Assembly (NCBI GenBank): GCA_937871985.1
Contig: CALMPB010000110.1
Coordinates: forward strand, 1-6,378
DNA from: an uncultured Burkholderiaceae bacterium
GTDB taxonomy: Bacteria; Pseudomonadota; Gammaproteobacteria; Burkholderiales; Burkholderiaceae
Direction of reading: 5' to 3'
Length of the DNA: 6,378 bases
Shown: positions 4,184-6,378 of the stretch, piece by piece
Layout of the letters: every line of letters starts with the position of its first letter
Numbering within the stretch: the first letter of the stretch is position 1
The notes under the pieces: generated by a model
Told to the model about the DNA's origin: nothing
What the model saw: only the letters and a program-made list of their open reading frames with translations
Databases searched by the model: none
Made by a program: the position numbers and the translations under genes

Positions 4184-5395
4184 TCAACGGTTCATTCCTC
4201 GATCCCTTTGTAGGACCATTTCACGCTCATGGAGCAGCTGGCCCACCGCGCGCGCCATCTGGGGCTCGCGCTGGATCCGCTCAATGTAGAGATCCTTGGT
4301 GTGCTGGTTCGCCCCGTTATAGGCATCCACCGCCTTGCGGAGCGCCTCCGGGGTCGCCTTCCAGTCGCTGTTATGATCGCCATAGCCGTGGGTGCCCGCC
4401 TCGCGCTTCCCGGCTATTGTCCTGAACTTCTCCGCCACCTTCTCCCGTTCCTGCGCCTGCTGGCGCTCCTGTGCCTGCTCACGCGCGCGCTCGGCGGCAA
4501 GCCGCTCCTGACGCTGCGCCTCGGCGGCATCCCGCCGATCGCGATCGACCGCGCCGCTCAAGGTCGCCGCGAACGCATGGAGTCTGCCCGATATGCGCTG
4601 TCCCGCATCGCGTAGCCACTCGGTTCCCCGCTCGATATACTGGCGCAGGCCCCGCCGCTCGATGACGCCGGCGTTGTGCTGCCCCACCATCGTCACCGGC
4701 TCATAGGCCCGCCCCTCCCGCATCGCCTGATACTCGGCGCGGCGCTCCATCGCCGTCGCGCTCGGCCCCATATGCACGGTCGCCTCCTGCTCGATCCCGC
4801 GCCGCTGGTGGCTGCGATGGTCTACCCGCTCCGGGACGTTCGCCCGTTCCAGCGCTGTATTCTGCATCTCGGCCCACCGGCCCCGCCACCGCTCGACCTC
4901 CCCGCTCGTCTTCTGGTCCAGTTCGCGGGTCTTCTCGCCCAGCCCTTCCGGGCCGATCCGCCGCGTCGTCGTCAACAGATGGGCATGGTGGTTGCGCTGG
5001 TCGCCCTCGCGACCTGGTGCGTGGATCGCCACGTCCACCGCCACCCCATGCCGCTCGCTGATCTCCCGTGCGAGGCCCAGCGCAAGCTCGCGCCGCGCCT
5101 CGGCCGACAACTCTGCCGGGAGCGCGATTTCATATTCGCGGGCCACGGTGGAGTTCTTGCGCGTCTCGGCCTGCTCGGCGGCGTTCCAGAGCGCGGCCCG
5201 GTCACTGGCCCACGCCGGGGCGTCGGCGGGCACGACAAGCGCGCTATGCTCGACGCCCTGCTTGCGGGTGTAATCATGGACGAGGCCGGTGCGCTCGTCC
5301 GTGATTTCGACGCCCGCACGATAGGCCGCCGCCGCCGTCGCGCTGCGACCGGCGGAACGGCCTATCGTCTTCACCGCAAGATGGAAGCTCGCCAT
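4184..5395 (-). CDS. mobA: MobA/MobL-type relaxase (MobQ class)
   Basis: This 403-residue relaxase nicks oriT and pilots the transferred strand into a recipient. Residues 1-200 form the MobQ domain: the ASFHLAVKTIGRSAGRSA opening; Y25, aligned with the nicking tyrosine Y24 of RSF1010 MobA; and the metal-binding histidines H125, H137 and H139 (HAPG, then NHHAHL). These are followed by a conserved ERVDHRSHQRRGIEQ and HMGPSA stretch. A charged coiled coil (about 284-325) and a short helical tail finish it. There is no primase or helicase fusion, so it is much shorter than RSF1010 MobA-RepB or TraA. The frame extends upstream through oriT to 5491. I chose the ATG at 5395 because the family starts there and AAGG lies eight bases before it. 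It is divergent from the mobC-like gene, with oriT between, as in RSF1010. Confidence 0.93.
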   Translation of the reverse strand: MASFHLAVKTIGRSAGRSATAAAAYRAGVEITDERTGLVHDYTRKQGVEHSALVVPADAPAWASDRAALWNAAEQAETRKNSTVAREYEIALPAELSAEARRELALGLAREISERHGVAVDVAIHAPGREGDQRNHHAHLLTTTRRIGPEGLGEKTRELDQKTSGEVERWRGRWAEMQNTALERANVPERVDHRSHQRRGIEQEATVHMGPSATAMERRAEYQAMREGRAYEPVTMVGQHNAGVIERRGLRQYIERGTEWLRDAGQRISGRLHAFAATLSGAVDRDRRDAAEAQRQERLAAERAREQAQERQQAQEREKVAEKFRTIAGKREAGTHGYGDHNSDWKATPEALRKAVDAYNGANQHTKDLYIERIQREPQMARAVGQLLHEREMVLQRDRGMNR

Positions 5396-5411
5396 CGCCG
5401 CGCCCTTACTT

Positions 5412-5429
5412 GCCATGCGGGAGCATGGC
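5412..5429. repeat. Inverted repeat in the mobA leader
   Basis: GCCATGC (5412-5418) and GCATGGC (5423-5429) make a perfect 7-bp stem with a 4-base loop. It lies just upstream of the mobA ribosome site, so it could be an operator for relaxosome autoregulation or a hairpin affecting mobA translation. Confidence 0.55.
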
Positions 5430-5451
5430 GCAGGCGATAGCCCGCTGGGGT

Positions 5452-5505
5452 TCAGGGGTATCCCCTGACGCACGCAAACGCAAGTTTGCATAAGTGCGCC
5501 CTTCC
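5452..5505 (+). other. oriT: Origin of transfer with RSF1010-type nic site
   Basis: The core TAAGTGCGCCCTTCC (5491-5505) matches the RSF1010/MobQ nic consensus as I know it, so cleavage is expected between G5498 and C5499. Immediately upstream is a 6-bp hairpin, GCAAAC/GTTTGC (5474-5489), at the spacing used for relaxase recognition. Before that is a second perfect inverted repeat, TCAGGGG/CCCCTGA, with a 3-base loop (5452-5468). The site lies between the divergent mobA and mobC-like genes and reads toward mobC, the same polarity as in RSF1010. The promoters of both mob operons must overlap this 167-bp gap, so relaxosome assembly could repress them. Confidence 0.9.
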
Positions 5506-5562
5506 TCTCTTTTGCTCGGTCGGGTCCGGTGCTATCAATATCGCGTAGCGAAAGGATTGACC

Positions 5563-5838
5563 ATGGCCGCTCCCACGCCAGAGGCTATCGAAAGCGCCCG
5601 TCGCAAGGTCCAGCAGGCCAAGGCGCGGTTACAGGCATTGGAAGCCCGCGCCGCCACCCTGAACCGCAAGGCCGATGCCCGCCGCAAGATCATCCTCGGC
5701 GGCCTGCTCCTCGATGCCGCCATGAAAGACCCTGCATGGGAATCCCGCCTCACTGACCTGATGAACCGCATCAGCCGCGATCAGGACCGCAAGGCATTCG
5801 AGGGCTGGACCTTCAAGGGAAGCCCCTCCGATGCCTGA
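5563..5838 (+). CDS. mobC: MobC-like relaxosome accessory protein
   Basis: This 91-residue protein probably helps open the DNA at oriT for the relaxase. An N-terminal basic coiled coil (about 7-38, with repeated A, R, K, L and Q) leads into ARRKIILGGLLLD (39-51). That matches the ETRRKVLVGAMIL segment of RSF1010 MobC as I recall it. A conserved-type tail resembles the RSF1010 end, with R-DQDRKAF matching -R-DHDRALF. Gene position, size and divergence from mobA also match RSF1010. The ATG is set by AAAGGA six bases upstream. The frame opens at 5494 inside the nic site, which cannot be the start. It overlaps the next gene by eight bases. A weak promoter candidate is TTGCTC (5512-5517) with TATCAA (5533-5538), at a short 15-bp spacing. 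Confidence 0.82.
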   Translation: MAAPTPEAIESARRKVQQAKARLQALEARAATLNRKADARRKIILGGLLLDAAMKDPAWESRLTDLMNRISRDQDRKAFEGWTFKGSPSDA

Positions 5839-6268
5839 TCCCTTCGACCCCACCGAGTTCGACGCGCCCCCTCCCTCCGATCCCGGCGCGGACTATCGCG
5901 CCCTGCTCGACGCCATGCGGAAGGCCGGGGCCGAAGGGGTCGCCCAGCAGGTCGCCGCCCTGTCCCGCCAGATCGAGCAGGACGCCCGCCAGCGCGCCGA
6001 ATGGACCGCACAGGCAGGCACGGGGGTCGATGCCCTCCACCGGGCCGCTGGGGAGCTTCACCGGGTCAGCGCCGGGGTCTGGTGGAACCGCCTGAAGGAT
6101 TGGATCACCGCCGCCCTGATCGGGCTGGGCCTGATCTTCGCCGCGGCCCTCGCCTACCGCTGGGCGCAGGAACCTAAAATTGAGCAGCGGCTATACGGAT
6201 GCACCGCTCGATGGGACGCCAAAACTCAGACCTGCAAGGGCAAGTGGGTGCCGTTGCAGGCGGAATAG
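5831..6268 (+). CDS. MobB-like mobilization-associated membrane protein
   Basis: This 145-residue protein has an acidic, proline-rich N-terminus (1-20) and a long helical or coiled section (about 21-80). A WWNRLKDW motif then runs into one membrane helix (about 91-109), followed by a short tail with two cysteines (C124, C135). The same plan of cytoplasmic helices and then a membrane anchor is seen in RSF1010 MobB, which stabilises the relaxosome and helps it meet the transfer channel. Direct sequence similarity is low, so the name is by analogy. The tail is longer than I expect for MobB. If the N-terminus is cytoplasmic, the cysteine pair lies in the periplasm and could form a disulfide. Its ATG overlaps the end of mobC by eight bases, indicating translational coupling. 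In the circle, the same reading frame continues past its stop into brnT. Confidence 0.65.
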   Translation: MPDPFDPTEFDAPPPSDPGADYRALLDAMRKAGAEGVAQQVAALSRQIEQDARQRAEWTAQAGTGVDALHRAAGELHRVSAGVWWNRLKDWITAALIGLGLIFAAALAYRWAQEPKIEQRLYGCTARWDAKTQTCKGKWVPLQAE

Positions 6269-6303
6269 GGCAGCAATTTATGGGTGCACAAAAATTGTTG
6301 CCC
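6268..6303 (+). repeat. Stem-loop between the mob operon and brnT
   Basis: GGGCAGCAATTT (6268-6279) and AAATTGTTGCCC (6292-6303) pair over 12 positions with a single mismatch, which is a G-U pair in RNA. The loop is 12 bases. The structure begins at the last base of the mob operon's stop codon. No T-run follows, so it is a poor intrinsic terminator. It may protect the 3' end of the mob message. It encloses the first of two brnT operator-like repeats. Confidence 0.6.
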
Positions 6304-6327
6304 ACCTGATTTAATGGGTGTACAAAA
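6280..6327 (+). promoter_or_regulatory. brnTA promoter with two operator-like direct repeats
   Basis: ATGGGTGCACAAAA (6280-6293) and ATGGGTGTACAAAA (6314-6327) differ at one base and are 34 bp apart, about three helical turns. Each holds a 6-bp palindrome (GTGCAC or TGTACA). The best promoter is TTGCCC (6298-6303), 17 bp, TACAAA (6321-6326), with four of six matches in each hexamer. The second repeat covers the -10. That suits repression by the ribbon-helix-helix protein BrnA, which is known to autoregulate. The expected transcription start falls at or next to the brnT ATG (6332, equal to base 9). Confidence 0.55.
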
Positions 6328-6378
6328 TATCATGGAAATCGAGTTCGACCCGGCCAAGGATGAAGCCAATATCGCCAA
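6324..6378 (+). repeat. Terminal direct repeat, right copy, with a duplicate 5' end of brnT
   Basis: This is the second copy of the 55-bp overlap. The brnT start codon reappears at 6332-6334, and the reading frame runs off the end of the window. It should be removed before circularising and should not be annotated as a second toxin gene. Confidence 0.93.

Larger units (their letters stand above)
1..6378. other. Complete small mobilizable plasmid (circle of 6323 bp)
   Basis: The two ends share a perfect 55-bp overlap. The gene content is a complete small-plasmid set: replication protein with origin-like repeats, relaxase with oriT and accessory mob genes, and a toxin-antitoxin pair. No integrase, transposase, insertion sequence, rRNA or tRNA is visible. 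Joining the ends places the brnT promoter (6298-6326) directly in front of the brnT start at base 9, which supports circularity independently. No type IV secretion genes are present, so transfer would need a helper. Confidence 0.9.

Noticed and set aside
4676..5440. Long plus-strand open frame of 254 codons opposite mobA
   Set aside because: It is a GC-rich shadow of mobA, with a proline-, arginine- and histidine-rich translation, no ribosome site and no recognisable domain. The relaxase on the other strand has clear catalytic motifs.
5396..5491. N-terminal extension of MobA through oriT
   Set aside because: The relaxase family begins at the MASFHL segment. The extension is encoded by the oriT inverted repeats and starts beside nic.

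Overview
The window is a small circular plasmid opened at an arbitrary point. The first 55 bases recur exactly as the last 55 (1-55 and 6324-6378), so the contig closes into a circle of 6323 bp. The protein families and a mostly GC-rich, strongly GC3-biased coding style point to a Proteobacterium. An alphaproteobacterium, perhaps a sphingomonad, fits best, but that is an impression and not a demonstration.

Replication (about 684-2285): the replication protein at 1204-1848 looks like the Rep of the broad-host-range plasmid pBBR1. Upstream lies an origin-like region with several hairpins, an AT-rich stretch, a run of ten G and two tandem 25-bp repeats that are themselves palindromic. A small protein with an N-terminal helix-turn-helix and a coiled coil (1872-2285) follows rep and probably assists or regulates plasmid maintenance. 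A 38-bp imperfect direct repeat covers its start codon and recurs inside the gene.

Mobilization (4184-6268): an RSF1010-like MobQ set. A MobA/MobL relaxase on the minus strand diverges from a MobC-like gene and a MobB-like membrane protein gene on the plus strand. The oriT lies between them, with the nic core TAAGTGCG^CCCTT preceded by three short inverted repeats. There is no type IV secretion or coupling protein gene, so the plasmid should be mobilizable but not self-transmissible.

Stability (6268 through the circle junction to 683): a BrnT toxin and BrnA antitoxin operon, with paired operator-like repeats and a promoter that would give an almost leaderless brnT message. Directly behind brnA is the C-terminal half of a second, unrelated antitoxin, which lacks its DNA-binding domain and has no toxin.

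Cargo (2346-4040): four genes I do not recognise. They are an AT-rich lipoprotein, a small helical protein, and a minus-strand pair made of a cysteine-rich protein and a membrane-anchored protein. These are the least explained part of the plasmid.

Overall it is a mosaic of a pBBR1-type replicon, an RSF1010-type mobilization block, a BrnTA addiction module and an uncharacterised cargo.
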